Origin: Gemmatimonadota bacterium
Lineage (GTDB): Bacteria; Gemmatimonadota; Gemmatimonadetes; Palauibacterales; Palauibacteraceae
DNA: 64,000 nucleotides
NCBI GenBank assembly: GCA_022820995.1
Contig: JAJEEM010000058.1
Coordinates: forward strand, 124,001 to 188,000
Direction of reading: 5' to 3'
In this document: positions 22,635 to 31,729 of the stretch, in pieces
Layout of the letters: each line of letters opens with the position of its first letter
Position numbering within the stretch: the stretch's first letter is position 1
Position numbers and translations under genes: made by a program
The notes under the pieces: generated by a model
What the model saw: only the letters and a program-made list of their open reading frames with translations
The model's database searches: none
What the model was told of the DNA's origin: nothing

Positions 22635-24071
22635 ATGAGAAAGTTCATCGCGGCCCCCGTCGCGCTCGCGGCCCTTCTCGCCCCGGTCCAACTGCCCGCG
22701 CAGTCCGCGGCCGAACTCGACGACGCGACCTCCGAGTTCGTATCCATCGCCGGCCCGACCGTTGCGCTCGTCGGCGTGAAGGTCATCGACGGAACCGGCG
22801 CGGCCGGGCGGACGAACCAGACGGTCGTCATCGAGGGGAACCGGATCGCCGCGGTCGGCCCGGCGGGCTCGGTGGAGATCCCGCCGGGCGCCGAGGTCCG
22901 CGAACTGCCGGGACACACGGTGATCCCGGGCATGATCGGGCTCCACAACCACATGTTCTTCATGGGCGCCGGGGGCCGGATGGCCCAGGGCAACATCTCC
23001 TCCCCCCGCCTCTATCTCGCGGCGGGGGTGACGACGATCCGCACGACGGGCAGCGTCTCGCCCTACGCGGACCTCAACGTCAAGTCGAACATCGAACGCG
23101 GGCTCGCGCCGGGTCCCCGCATGCACGTGACCGCGCCGTACGTCACCGGACCCAACCCGGCGCTCGGGGACATGGCGCAGGTGGACTCGCCCGAGGAAGC
23201 GCGCCGCTTCGTCCGCTACTGGGCCGGGGAGGGCGCCTCCTGGATCAAGGCGTACACGACGATCCGCCGCGCCGAACTCGCCGCCGTCATCGAGGAGGCG
23301 CACGCGCAGGGCCTCCGGGTCACGGGCCACATCTGTTCGATCACCTTCCAGGAAGCCGTGGACATGGGGATGGACAACATCGAGCACGGCTTCGGGACCG
23401 CGACGGACTTCGATCCGCGCAAGCGGCCCGACGAATGTCCGCCCAATTCCATGGTCACGGTGGGAGAGGAGGGGGACCCATCGGGGGAGACCGCCCGGGC
23501 GCTGATCCTTTCCATGGTCGAGAACGATGTCGGGATGACGTCGACGATGGCCGTGATCGAGCCGATGACGAAGGGGCGGGCGGTCCTCGACGAGCGGACG
23601 CTGGAGGCGATGGCGCCGGAGGTGCGGGAGGACTACCTGGAGACGGTGGACGCGATCGAGGCGAACCCGGACTGGCCGATGACGGAGGCGCACCTGCAGA
23701 AGCACATGGCGTTCGAGCGGGGCTTCGTCGAGGCCGGGGGGGTGCTCGCGGCGGGCGTGGACCCGACGGGGATCGGGGGCGCGATCGCGGGCTTCGGGGA
23801 CCAGCGCAACTACGAGCTGCTCGTCGAGGCGGGGTTCGATGCCCCGACGGTGGTCCGGATCGTGAGCGCGAACGGCGCCCGCATCATGGGCGTGGATGAC
23901 GAACTGGGGACGATCGAGGCGGGAAAGCTCGCGGACCTCGTCGTGCTCGACGGCGATCTCGAATCGGACTCCGCGATCATCAGGAACGTCACCGTCGTGT
24001 TCAAGGACGGCGTGGGCTACGACTCGGAGAAGCTGATCGACTCCGTGAAGGGAATGGTGGGAATCCGATGA
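22635..24071 (+). CDS. exported amidohydrolase-family enzyme (copy 1)
   Basis: A 478-aa metal-dependent amidohydrolase with a Sec signal peptide (1-23, ending LPAQS). The N-terminal beta-sandwich (KVIDGTGAAGRTNQTVVIEGNRIAAVG) leads to the metal motif LHNHMFF (about 102-108), which corresponds to the HxH of the TIM barrel. Later motifs include SWIKAYTTI (metal-bridging Lys region), RVTGHICS (His), NIEHGFGT (His) and AAGVDPTG (Asp). The C-terminal GTIEAGKLADLVVLDGD is the usual end. Imidazolonepropionase/prolidase-like substrates are possible but not resolvable. CAGGAG lies before ATG 22635. It is a tandem paralogue of the next gene, joined by ATGA overlap. Confidence 0.87.
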   Translation: MRKFIAAPVALAALLAPVQLPAQSAAELDDATSEFVSIAGPTVALVGVKVIDGTGAAGRTNQTVVIEGNRIAAVGPAGSVEIPPGAEVRELPGHTVIPGMIGLHNHMFFMGAGGRMAQGNISSPRLYLAAGVTTIRTTGSVSPYADLNVKSNIERGLAPGPRMHVTAPYVTGPNPALGDMAQVDSPEEARRFVRYWAGEGASWIKAYTTIRRAELAAVIEEAHAQGLRVTGHICSITFQEAVDMGMDNIEHGFGTATDFDPRKRPDECPPNSMVTVGEEGDPSGETARALILSMVENDVGMTSTMAVIEPMTKGRAVLDERTLEAMAPEVREDYLETVDAIEANPDWPMTEAHLQKHMAFERGFVEAGGVLAAGVDPTGIGGAIAGFGDQRNYELLVEAGFDAPTVVRIVSANGARIMGVDDELGTIEAGKLADLVVLDGDLESDSAIIRNVTVVFKDGVGYDSEKLIDSVKGMVGIR

Positions 24072-25513
24072 CTGAACATCGCCGTGCCCGAACCGGGATT
24101 CGCGCCTTCGCCATCGCCGTCTTCGCGGGGGCCGCGCTCGCCGCACCGGCCGCCGCGCAGAGCTACGACCGGCTGTCCGAGGAGACCCGCGCCTATGTCG
24201 CGGTGGAGGGTCCCGTCGTGGCGCTCGAACACGTCCGCGTCATCGACGGCACCGGCGGCCCGGTGCTCGAGGACCAGACGGTGCTGCTGAGCGGCGGACG
24301 GATCGCCGCTGTGGGCCCCGCCTCGTCCGTCGCCGTCCCGGAGGACGCGGAGCGTCACGATCTGGGCGGCCACACCGTCATCCCCGGAATGGTCGGCATG
24401 CACGACCATCTGTTCTACACGGCCGTCGGGGGACGGCGCGTGCAGCTCGGCTACAGCGCGCCGCGGCTCTACCTCGGCTCCGGAGTCACGACGATCCGGA
24501 CGACCGGAAGCTTCACGCCCTACGCGGACGTGCACCTGAAGGACGCGATCGACAGCGGCGACTCGCCGGGCCCCCGCATCCACATCACGGCGCCGTACAT
24601 CACCGGCTCGACGGGCTCGCCCCACCAGGCCCGGCTGACCTCTCCCGAACAGGCGCGGCGCTTCGTCGAGTACTGGGCGGAGGAGGGGGCCACGTGGGTG
24701 AAGGCGTACACGTCGATCGGTAGCGCCGAACTCGGGGCGGCGATCGAGGAGGCGCACCGCCTGGGTCTCCGCGTCACCGGACACCTGTGCTCGGTGAGCT
24801 TCCAGGAGGCCGTCGCGCTCGGGATCGACAACCTCGAGCACGGGATGCTGACGGCGTCCGACTTCGTGCCGGAGAAGGAGCCCGACCGCTGTCCCGGCAA
24901 CATCATGCAGCGGGCCGGCGGCTCGGACCCGACGGGACCCATCGCGCAGGAGACGATCGAGGCGATGGTGGAGGCCGGCGTGGGCCTCACCGCCACGCTC
25001 GCCGTCTACGAGGCCTTCTTCCCGGACCGCGCGGTCGTGGATGAGCGGACGCTCGAGCTGATGACTCCGGACCTTCGGGAGGCGTACCTGGACGAGCGCG
25101 GACGCATCCAGGAGATGGGACCCGATCCCGAGAACTTCCGGAACGAACTGCGCTTCGAGAAGGCGTTCGTCGACGCGGGCGGCCTGCTCGCGGCGGGCGT
25201 CGATCCCACGGGCAACGGCGGAGCGCTCCCCGGGTTCGGGAACCAGCGGAATTTCGAGCTTCTGCTCGAGGCCGGACTCACGCCGGTGCAGGCCGTGCAG
25301 GTCGTGAGCCACAACGGGGCCAGGATTCTCGGGGTCGACGACGAACTCGGCACGGTCGAGGCCGGGAAGATCGCCGATCTCATCGTGCTGAACGGCGATC
25401 CCGGGAGCGATCCAAGCGCGATTCGGGCCGTCCGCTGGGTGTTCAAGGATGGCGTCGGATACGATTCCCGCGGGCTGGTTCAGGCGACGCGGGGCCTCGT
25501 CGGGATCCGCTGA
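24068..25513 (+). CDS. exported amidohydrolase-family enzyme (copy 2)
   Basis: A 481-aa paralogue of the preceding gene, aligning along its whole length (VIDGTGGPVLEDQTVLLSGG, the MHDHLFY metal motif near residue 112, TWVKAYTSIG, RVTGHLCSVSFQEAVALGIDNLEHG, AAGVDPTGNGG, GTVEAGKIADLIVLNGD). Signal peptide at about 1-31, ending AAPAAAQ. The metal-binding residues are intact in both copies, so both are likely active with differing substrates. ATG 24068 overlaps the previous TGA. The conserved CSVSF/CSITF cysteine after the barrel His is shared by both. Confidence 0.87.
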   Translation: MTEHRRARTGIRAFAIAVFAGAALAAPAAAQSYDRLSEETRAYVAVEGPVVALEHVRVIDGTGGPVLEDQTVLLSGGRIAAVGPASSVAVPEDAERHDLGGHTVIPGMVGMHDHLFYTAVGGRRVQLGYSAPRLYLGSGVTTIRTTGSFTPYADVHLKDAIDSGDSPGPRIHITAPYITGSTGSPHQARLTSPEQARRFVEYWAEEGATWVKAYTSIGSAELGAAIEEAHRLGLRVTGHLCSVSFQEAVALGIDNLEHGMLTASDFVPEKEPDRCPGNIMQRAGGSDPTGPIAQETIEAMVEAGVGLTATLAVYEAFFPDRAVVDERTLELMTPDLREAYLDERGRIQEMGPDPENFRNELRFEKAFVDAGGLLAAGVDPTGNGGALPGFGNQRNFELLLEAGLTPVQAVQVVSHNGARILGVDDELGTVEAGKIADLIVLNGDPGSDPSAIRAVRWVFKDGVGYDSRGLVQATRGLVGIR

Positions 25514-25549
25514 GCCCCGCCGCGGTCCCGTGACCCGCGAGTCGGTCCG

Positions 25550-26224
25550 ATGACGGACGGCGGCGCGTACCGCCCGGTCCCGCTGGCGACGTTCACGCGG
25601 CGCGAGGAGGCGGAGATGGTGCGCCGCGCGCGGGCCTTCCGCGACGAAGTGCGACGCCGCCGGACGGTCCGGGAGTACTCGGGCGAGCCCGTCCCCGAGG
25701 AGGTCATCGACGCCTGCATCGAGGCGGCGGGAACGGCCCCCAACGGCGCGAACCGTCAGCCGTGGCACTTCGTCGTCGTGCGCGACCCGGAGGTGAAGCG
25801 CCGAATCCGGATGGAGGCGGAGAAGGAGGAGCGTGATTTTTATGCGCATCGCGCGCCGGCCGCGTGGCTGGAGGCGCTCGCCCACCTCGGAACGGACGAG
25901 CACAAGCCGTTCCTGGAGAGGGCGCCCGTCCTCATCGCGATCTTCGCGGAGAGCTACGAACTGCGCGGCGGGGAGAAGCTCAAGAACTACTACGTGACGG
26001 AATCCGTCGGCATCGCCACCGGGATCCTCATCACGGCGCTGCACCACGCGGGCCTCGCCACCCTCACGCACACGCCGAGCCCCATGGGGTTCCTGAACGA
26101 GGTCCTCGACCGCCCGGCCAACGAGCGGCCCTTCCTGCTGCTCGTCGTGGGCTATCCCGCCGACGACGCGCTCGTCCCGGACATCGCGAAGAAGCCGCTG
26201 GACCGCATCGCCTCCCGCCGCTAG
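25550..26224 (+). CDS. nitroreductase-family flavoprotein, iodotyrosine-deiodinase-like
   Basis: A 224-aa FMN-dependent nitroreductase fold. Residues 35-46 ([12 protein letters not shown]) give the Arg residues that bind FMN phosphate. [15 protein letters not shown] (63-77) is very close to the segment conserved in iodotyrosine deiodinase and its bacterial homologues, as are the [10 protein letters not shown] helix (89-98) and [24 protein letters not shown]. Bacterial members reductively dehalogenate halotyrosines or reduce related phenols, so that subgroup is suggested rather than a plain NfsB-type enzyme. Its stop (TAG, 26222-26224) overlaps the stop of the opposite-strand dehydrogenase gene within CTAG. 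Confidence 0.82.
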   Translation: MTDGGAYRPVPLATFTRREEAEMVRRARAFRDEVRRRRTVREYSGEPVPEEVIDACIEAAGTAPNGANRQPWHFVVVRDPEVKRRIRMEAEKEERDFYAHRAPAAWLEALAHLGTDEHKPFLERAPVLIAIFAESYELRGGEKLKNYYVTESVGIATGILITALHHAGLATLTHTPSPMGFLNEVLDRPANERPFLLLVVGYPADDALVPDIAKKPLDRIASRR

Positions 26225-27288
26225 CCGGCCGGCGGTCCGTCCTCGGCGTCGAGGAAGCGCCGGGCTCGGCGGCGGGCCGCGTGAAGCGGCGATTCTCCGG
26301 CGGCGGCCGCCTCCTCGAACATCTCCCGCAGCGACGACCCGATCTCGTCGACGCTCGCCCGGAGCCGGGCCTCGTCCCGCTCGCCCCGGTGGATGGCGGC
26401 GAAGGCGGCCGCACCGCCGGCATTGATCACGTAGTCGGGGGCGTAGAGGATGCCGCGCTCGTGCAGTCTCTCCCCATCGGCCTCCGTGAGGAGCTGGTTG
26501 TTCGCGGAGCCGGCGACGATCCGGCACCGGAGGCGGGGGATCGTGTCGGGGTTGAGCGTCGCCCCGACGGCGCAGGGCGCATACACGTCCACGTCCACAT
26601 CCCACATGTCGTCAGGGGGGATGACGACGCCTCCGAAGCGCGTCCGCGCCCGCTCGGCGGCGTCCTCGCGCAGGTCCGTCAGGTAGAGTGTCGCCCCGGC
26701 CTCGGCCAGGAGCCCCGCGAGCGGGAGGCCGACGCCTCCGAGCCCCTGGATGAGCACCGAGCGGGCGCCGAAGTCCGCCTCGCCGAACCGGTGCTCGAGC
26801 GCGGCCCGGATCCCGGCGAGCACGCCGCGCGCCGTGTACGGCCCCGGGTCGCCCGGCTTCCCGTCCACGAGGCCGACGGCGTACCCGGATATGGCTCCGA
26901 TCCGGACCATGTCGTCCGGGGTCGTGCCGAGGTCCAGGCCGGTCTGGAAGGCGCCGCGGAGCGACGCGAGACGCGCCGCATAGCGGTCGATCAGGCCGGC
27001 GCGGGCGTCGTCGCCCAGGTCGTCCGGGATGGCGATGACGGCCTTGCCGCCGCCGTAGCGAATGCCGACGCCCGCCCACTTCCAGGTCATGCCCTCGGCG
27101 AGGCGCATCGCGTCGATCAGGCCGTCGACGGGGGCGGGATAGGAGGTCATCCGGGTGCCTCCGGCGGCCGGACCCAGCCGCGTGTCGTGCAGGGCGATGA
27201 AGATCCAGGCGCCGGTGGGGGCGTCGAAGGCGGTGACGACGGACTCGCCGTCCCACGCCTCCATGACATCGAGAAAGCCGCGGGTCAT
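26221..27288 (-). CDS. Glu/Leu/Phe/Val dehydrogenase (leucine-dehydrogenase-like)
   Basis: A 355-aa amino-acid dehydrogenase converting a branched or aromatic L-amino acid to its 2-oxo acid with NAD+. The catalytic domain carries [10 protein letters not shown] (38-47), MTWKWAG with Lys70 and GGGKAVI with Lys82, the lysines that bind substrate carboxylate and act as base. The Rossmann domain has [11 protein letters not shown]. Further on, AGSANNQL and [11 protein letters not shown] are family hallmarks. Start at ATG 27288 follows GGAGAA and gives the normal length of leucine dehydrogenases; longer in-frame starts add Arg/Ser-rich non-conserved sequence. Confidence 0.88.
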   Translation of the reverse strand: MTRGFLDVMEAWDGESVVTAFDAPTGAWIFIALHDTRLGPAAGGTRMTSYPAPVDGLIDAMRLAEGMTWKWAGVGIRYGGGKAVIAIPDDLGDDARAGLIDRYAARLASLRGAFQTGLDLGTTPDDMVRIGAISGYAVGLVDGKPGDPGPYTARGVLAGIRAALEHRFGEADFGARSVLIQGLGGVGLPLAGLLAEAGATLYLTDLREDAAERARTRFGGVVIPPDDMWDVDVDVYAPCAVGATLNPDTIPRLRCRIVAGSANNQLLTEADGERLHERGILYAPDYVINAGGAAAFAAIHRGERDEARLRASVDEIGSSLREMFEEAAAAGESPLHAARRRARRFLDAEDGPPAG

Positions 27289-27464
27289 GCGTTCTCCGTA
27301 TTCGATTCGTAGTCGATGCGGACGCGATTCGTCCGCCGGCGCGCGCGCGAGCGCGGTGAGACTATCGCGCGCTGCCCGTCCGGGCGACATTGGAACATGT
27401 GGGGCGTGATCGCGTATCGGTGCTCGGGAGGAAAGACGGCTGCGACCGACCGGGAGGTGATGGG

Positions 27465-28061
27465 ATGACGACACTGTTCTTCGGAGACATGCTCCCGCCG
27501 TCGCGCGAAGCCGAGAAACGCCGCGAACACGTCCTCGTCGGCACCGCCACCCCCCTCAAGCTCGATGTCCGGCCGATCGAACACCACCTGACGCCCCGCG
27601 GCAGCATCTGCATTGGGACCTTTCACGAGGACCGGCCGATCGGACGCTGCGCCATCCCCCGCGACAGCGTGAAGGATTTCCTCCGGATGGACCTCTTCGA
27701 CCGGCCGGTTTCGCTCGCGCTGAACGTCCGGAAGGGCGGTCCCGGGATGGAAGGCAGCCTGCTCGCGCTCGTGCCGATGGACCGGGCGTCGCCCGGCGGA
27801 TCCGAGCGGGATGAGCCGTGGAGGGCCAGCGTCCCCGGAGCGGCGTACGACGACGCGATCAAGGCGGGCGGCGACGGCTCAGGGGCCACTCAGCTGGTCG
27901 GGATCTTCCTCGGCGAGGTCGTGCGCTTCGAAGGAGACCGGCGGGAACCGGCGTCGATGCTCCGCGAAGCCGCCGACATGCTGGCCTGCGTCATCCGCGG
28001 GCAGGTGGACAGCGTCGGCGGCCGCGTGCTCGAAGACCTGACCGCGCGCCCCGAGGGCTGA
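27465..28061 (+). CDS. conserved hypothetical cytoplasmic protein
   Basis: A 198-aa protein I do not recognise. It has no signal peptide or membrane helix. The sequence is mixed alpha/beta: DVRPIEHHLTPRGSICIGTFH, IPRDSVKDFLRMDLFDRPVSLALNV, then a flexible Gly/Ser/Glu linker (about 110-130) and a C-terminal half VVRFEGDRREPASMLREAADMLACVIRGQ. The start at ATG 27465 is fixed by an unusually complete ribosome binding site, GGAGGTGAT, just upstream, the strongest in the window, suggesting high expression. Converges on hemH with a 36-bp gap. No function is proposed. Confidence 0.7.
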   Translation: MTTLFFGDMLPPSREAEKRREHVLVGTATPLKLDVRPIEHHLTPRGSICIGTFHEDRPIGRCAIPRDSVKDFLRMDLFDRPVSLALNVRKGGPGMEGSLLALVPMDRASPGGSERDEPWRASVPGAAYDDAIKAGGDGSGATQLVGIFLGEVVRFEGDRREPASMLREAADMLACVIRGQVDSVGGRVLEDLTARPEG

Positions 28062-28097
28062 GCGAAGGCCCGGCGGCCGGCTGCGCTGCGCCGGAAG

Positions 28098-29162
28098 TCA
28101 GGAGAAGGGCGCGCCGTTGAAGCAGACCTCGGTTCCGGGGCGACACCGGCACGAAGTCCGCGGAGGCAGGGCCGGGATGTCGCTGCCCAGTGCCGCCAGC
28201 GCGAGGTCGGCCAGCACCTCGGCGAACGCGCCATCGTCGTGCGGTACGCCGACGCGCCGAAACTCGAGGCCGAGCGCGGCGGCGTGCCCGGCGAGGTCAA
28301 CGTCCAGTTCCATCAGCGTCTCCGACTGCTCGTGCAGGAAGCTGACGGGGTCGACGAGGATCTTCGCGACGCCCGTGAGGCGTTCCAGCGCTGTCTCGAT
28401 GTTCGGCGGGGTCCACTCGATCCGCCGGTTCGTGTGGTTCTGGTAGCCGAGCGTCCACGCGTCCACGCCCAGCGCGCGGGCCTGGGTTGCGCACCACTCC
28501 TCGACGTATTCCACGTAGCGGCTGCCCTCCTCGACGTACCGGAGCGGGGTGCCGTGGGCGCTGAACACGAGGCGCACCGCCGGGTCGGCCAGGCTCCAGC
28601 CGGCGTCCGCGGCGGTGCGGCGGATCGTGTCGGCGCGAAGGCGTATGTAGCGGGGATGACGATGCCACCCCGTCACGGTACGGACCTCCGGGCGCCATCC
28701 GATGCGGTCGAGCGCGCGCTCGACTTCGTCCAGCGCCGCGACGGTGGTCGACGGGCCGCAGAGCGGGTACACGGGCAGGGGAACGAGCGCCGGGGCCCCG
28801 GTCTCGCGCAGGCGGCGCAGCGCTTCCTCGATGGACGGCTCCGTGAACTGCATTCCCACAGTCACGCGCATCGGGTGGCCGCGGGCCTTCAGCGCCCGGG
28901 CGAGCGCGACGCCCTGCGCCTCCGCCTGTCGGTCGAGCGGTGAGCCGCCGATCCTCTCGTAGACCTCGAGGAGGCCGGGCGTCCGCCGCCGCGCGAGTTC
29001 GCGGCTTCGCGCACGGGCCGCCGCCGCGTCCATGTGGGGCTCCAGCCGGGCGTTCGCGAGGAAGATCCGCTCCAGAAAGCGGGTGACGGCGCCCGGGTCG
29101 GTGCCGTTCGGTTCGCCGAAGTTCAGGAGGAGGACGGCGGGACGGGGTTCGGAGTTCGCCAT
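28098..29162 (-). CDS. hemH: ferrochelatase
   Basis: A 354-aa ferrochelatase inserting ferrous iron into protoporphyrin IX (or coproporphyrin in the alternative pathway). The N-terminus AVLLLNFGEPNG is the family start, VPLPVYPLCGPSTTVAAL and LVFSAHGTP (about 199-207, with the iron-binding His) are signatures, and VDPVSFLHEQSETLMELD ends the core with its conserved His/Glu. The C-terminus adds SCRCRPGTEVCFNG with Cys338, Cys340 and Cys347; some ferrochelatases carry a [2Fe-2S] cluster bound by C-terminal cysteines, but this spacing is unusual. It diverges from hemY. Confidence 0.92.
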   Translation of the reverse strand: MANSEPRPAVLLLNFGEPNGTDPGAVTRFLERIFLANARLEPHMDAAAARARSRELARRRTPGLLEVYERIGGSPLDRQAEAQGVALARALKARGHPMRVTVGMQFTEPSIEEALRRLRETGAPALVPLPVYPLCGPSTTVAALDEVERALDRIGWRPEVRTVTGWHRHPRYIRLRADTIRRTAADAGWSLADPAVRLVFSAHGTPLRYVEEGSRYVEYVEEWCATQARALGVDAWTLGYQNHTNRRIEWTPPNIETALERLTGVAKILVDPVSFLHEQSETLMELDVDLAGHAAALGLEFRRVGVPHDDGAFAEVLADLALAALGSDIPALPPRTSCRCRPGTEVCFNGAPFS

Positions 29163-29206
29163 CGCAGGAACATATCGGCGCGGTCCCCGGCTTGCCCGCG
29201 CCGGAA

Positions 29207-29268
29207 GGGTTCGGAACGTTGCCGCCTCCGGGCGCGGGAGGGTTCGAAACGTCGCCGCCTCCCCGCGG
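29207..29268. repeat. imperfect direct repeat upstream of hemY
   Basis: Two related units, starting at 29207 and 29240 (33-bp period): each reads GGGTTCGRAACGTYGCCGCCTCC with two differences. They fill much of the hemH-hemY divergent gap. They stay in frame with hemY, so a longer hemY reading would contain a repeated Pro/Gly segment, but the chosen start lies after them. Confidence 0.65.
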
Positions 29269-29287
29269 GACGCCGGAAGGGGGAGGC

Positions 29288-30553
29288 ATGCGGGTCGGAA
29301 TCATCGGCGGAGGGATCACGGGGCTGGCGCTCACGCACGCGCTGGCGCGGCGCGGCGTCGACTCGATCCTCTTCGAGGGAGCCGATGACGTCGGCGGGGT
29401 GATTCGCACCTCCCGGCACGACGGCCGGGTCGTCGAACTCGGGCCGCAGCGGACGCGGCTTTCCCCTCCGGTGCGGCGACTCATCGACGAACTGGAGCTT
29501 CGGGAGGAGGTCCTGGAGGCGCGGCCCGGGGCGCGGCTGTTCGTCTGGGTCCGCGGCCGCCTGCGGGCCGTACCGACCCGGCCGCGCGGACTCATGACGG
29601 GCGATCTGCTCTCGCCGGCGGGGCGCGCCCGCGCCGCCCTCGAGCCCCTCACGCGGGGGATCCGGGCGCGGGAATCCGTGGCCCGCTACTTCCGCCGCAA
29701 GCTCGGCCGCGAGGCGTACGCCCGGCTCTTCGGCCCCCTCGTTTCCGCGACCTTCGGATCCGACCCGGAGACGATGCCGGCGGCGCGGGTCCTTCCGCTT
29801 TTCCTCGATCCGCTGGGCGTGAAGCGCAGCCTGCTCGCCGCGGCGCAGCGCCGCGAGCCGGGCGCCGCGCCGCCCGCGTTCACCTTTCACGCGGGCATGG
29901 CGACCCTCCCGCGTGCGATCGCGCGGCGGCATGCGGCCCGGGTCCGCGTGTCCGCTCCGGTCGAGGAGATCCGGCGCTCCGGCCGGCGGTTCGAGATCGG
30001 CCACGGGGGCGCGCGCCCGGACTCCGAAGCCGTGGACCACGTGGCGGTCGCGACGCCCGCGCCCGCCGCGGGGGACCTTCTGAGGCACGTCGCGCCCGCG
30101 GCGGCGGACCGTCTCGCCGGGCTCCGGTATCACCGCGTGGCCGTGGTGCCGCTGGAAGTGGAGAGCGCCCCGGAAGGGTTCGGGTTCCAGGTCGCGCTTG
30201 GGGAACCGTGGCGTACGCGCGGCGTGACGTGGAACGCTTCGCTGTTCGGGCGCGACGGCCTCTGCACGGCCTACCTGGGCGGCGGCCTCGACCCCGATGT
30301 GGCCGCGTGGGACGCAGCCCGGCTCGAACGGACGGCCGCCGACGAGTACGAGGCGATCCACGGGGTGGCGGCGACTCCGATCTGTACGGCCCGGCCTCGG
30401 CTCCCGGCGTACGACGGTTCATGGACGGCGCTGGACGGACTCGATCTTCCTCCCGGCATCACGCTCGCCTCCGGCTACACGGGACGGCTGGGCATTTCCA
30501 GTCGAATCGCCGAGGCCGAGTCGCTGGCGGAGCGTCTCGCCGCGCACGCATAG
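29288..30553 (+). CDS. hemY: protoporphyrinogen/coproporphyrinogen oxidase (FAD)
   Basis: A 421-aa FAD-dependent oxidase of the HemY family. The Rossmann GGGITGLALTHALARRG (8-24) binds FAD, followed by EGADDVGGVIRT and ELGPQRTRL. The central REAYARLFGPLVSATFGSDPETM is the substrate-domain hallmark, and the C-terminal ITLASGYTGRLGISSRIAEAESLAERL closes the FAD domain. ATG 29288 follows GGGGGAGGC; a TTG at 29192 would add a repetitive Pro/Gly stretch and is rejected. It flanks hemH and hemE, forming a small heme cluster. Which pathway branch is used (proto- or coproporphyrin) is not decided by sequence. Confidence 0.88.
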   Translation: MRVGIIGGGITGLALTHALARRGVDSILFEGADDVGGVIRTSRHDGRVVELGPQRTRLSPPVRRLIDELELREEVLEARPGARLFVWVRGRLRAVPTRPRGLMTGDLLSPAGRARAALEPLTRGIRARESVARYFRRKLGREAYARLFGPLVSATFGSDPETMPAARVLPLFLDPLGVKRSLLAAAQRREPGAAPPAFTFHAGMATLPRAIARRHAARVRVSAPVEEIRRSGRRFEIGHGGARPDSEAVDHVAVATPAPAAGDLLRHVAPAAADRLAGLRYHRVAVVPLEVESAPEGFGFQVALGEPWRTRGVTWNASLFGRDGLCTAYLGGGLDPDVAAWDAARLERTAADEYEAIHGVAATPICTARPRLPAYDGSWTALDGLDLPPGITLASGYTGRLGISSRIAEAESLAERLAAHA

Positions 30554-30592
30554 AATCCTGTCACGGCTCCCCGCCTTCCCGCGGGAACGTCC

Positions 30593-31615
30593 TCAGCGGT
30601 TCTCCGCCGGCGGACTCCAGCGCCGCACCTCGTCCACGACGGCGGCGATCACCGCCGGATCGGAGTCCGGGTGGAGGCCGTGTCCGAGGTTGAAGACGTG
30701 GCCGGGTCTGCCGCCCGCCCGTCGCAGCACGTCGCGCGTAGCCGCGCGCGCCGCCTCTTCGCCCGCGAGGATGCAGGCGGGGTCGAGGTTCCCCTGGATC
30801 GCGCGCTCCCGGCCGACGATGTCCCATGCCTCGTCGAGGGGCGTGCGCCAATCGACGCTGATCGCATCCCCTCCCGCCTCCGCCACGGCGGCGTGCGTGG
30901 CGCCGTAGTGCACGGTCGGGATGCCCTTCTCGCGGAGCCGCTCCAGCAGGCTGCGCGAGTACGGGAGCACGTGCGTCCGGTAGGTGTCGGGAGCGAGGAT
31001 GCCGCACCAGGAATCGAACACCTGGATCGCGCTCGCGCCGGCCTCGTGCTGGGCGACCGCGAACTCCGCGAGGTGCTCGGCCCAGAACCCCGCGAGCCGG
31101 TCCCACAGGCCGGGGGACCGGAGCATGAAGGCCCGAAGCTGGGCGAGCCGGCTGTCGCGCGTGCCGCGAGCGAGGTACGAGCACAGCGTGAAAGGGGCCC
31201 CCACGAAGCCGAGGATCGGGCGCTCCCCGTCCGCGGCGAGGAGGCGGATCGCCTCCAGCACGAACGCGAGTCGCTCCCGCGGTTCGAAGGGACGCAGGCG
31301 TTCCACATCCTCCAGGCCGCCCCAGGGGGGCAGGGGAACGGGCCCGACGCCGGCCCGCAGTTCGATCTCGACCCCGGCGGCCTCGAACGGCGTCGACAGA
31401 TCCATGAAGAGGACGAGGGCGTCCACATCGAAATACTCGAGCGGGAGCCGCGTGACCTGCGCCGCCGCCTCCGGGTCCCGCACAAGTTCGAGGAACCCGC
31501 GCGCCCGCCTCAGTTCGCGATAGGCGGGGAGGGAGCGTCCCGCCTGCCGCATGAACCACACCGGGGTCCGCTCGACGGGTTCGCGCGCGAGCGCGCGCAG
31601 GAGAAGGTCGTTCAT
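30593..31615 (-). CDS. hemE: uroporphyrinogen decarboxylase
   Basis: A 340-aa enzyme converting uroporphyrinogen III to coproporphyrinogen III. The signature TPVWFMRQAGRSLPAYREL lies at residues 17-35, with the catalytic-site FSDLSTPFEA-like segment VLFMDLSTPFEAAG (about 70-83), GFVGAPFTLCSYL and FDSWCGILAP. The C-terminus has VFNLGHGLHPDSDP, as expected. Converges on hemY with a 39-bp gap. The first Met at 31615 begins MNDLLLRALAREP, the normal family start. Confidence 0.94.
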   Translation of the reverse strand: MNDLLLRALAREPVERTPVWFMRQAGRSLPAYRELRRARGFLELVRDPEAAAQVTRLPLEYFDVDALVLFMDLSTPFEAAGVEIELRAGVGPVPLPPWGGLEDVERLRPFEPRERLAFVLEAIRLLAADGERPILGFVGAPFTLCSYLARGTRDSRLAQLRAFMLRSPGLWDRLAGFWAEHLAEFAVAQHEAGASAIQVFDSWCGILAPDTYRTHVLPYSRSLLERLREKGIPTVHYGATHAAVAEAGGDAISVDWRTPLDEAWDIVGRERAIQGNLDPACILAGEEAARAATRDVLRRAGGRPGHVFNLGHGLHPDSDPAVIAAVVDEVRRWSPPAENR

Positions 31616-31662
31616 GGCCCGCCGATGTTACCCCGTCGTGCGCCGCCAGCCAAACCGCCCGG

Positions 31663-31691
31663 TTGGACCCGTGTGCGACCTGTCGTAGCTT
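31663..31691 (+). promoter_or_regulatory. candidate promoter for the D-aminoacylase-tlpA operon
   Basis: TTGGAC at 31663-31668, exactly 17 bp, then TAGCTT at 31686-31691. It lies 38 bp before the ATG at 31730, in the divergent gap with hemE. Confidence 0.5.
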
Positions 31692-31729
31692 GCGGCCCAC
31701 GACCTCGGATCCATCACAGGGGAGCGATC

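Noticed and set aside
30671-31729. N-terminal extension of the D-aminoacylase gene
   Set aside because: Antisense to hemE and would bury the signal peptide; ATG 31730 has a good ribosome binding site and promoter.
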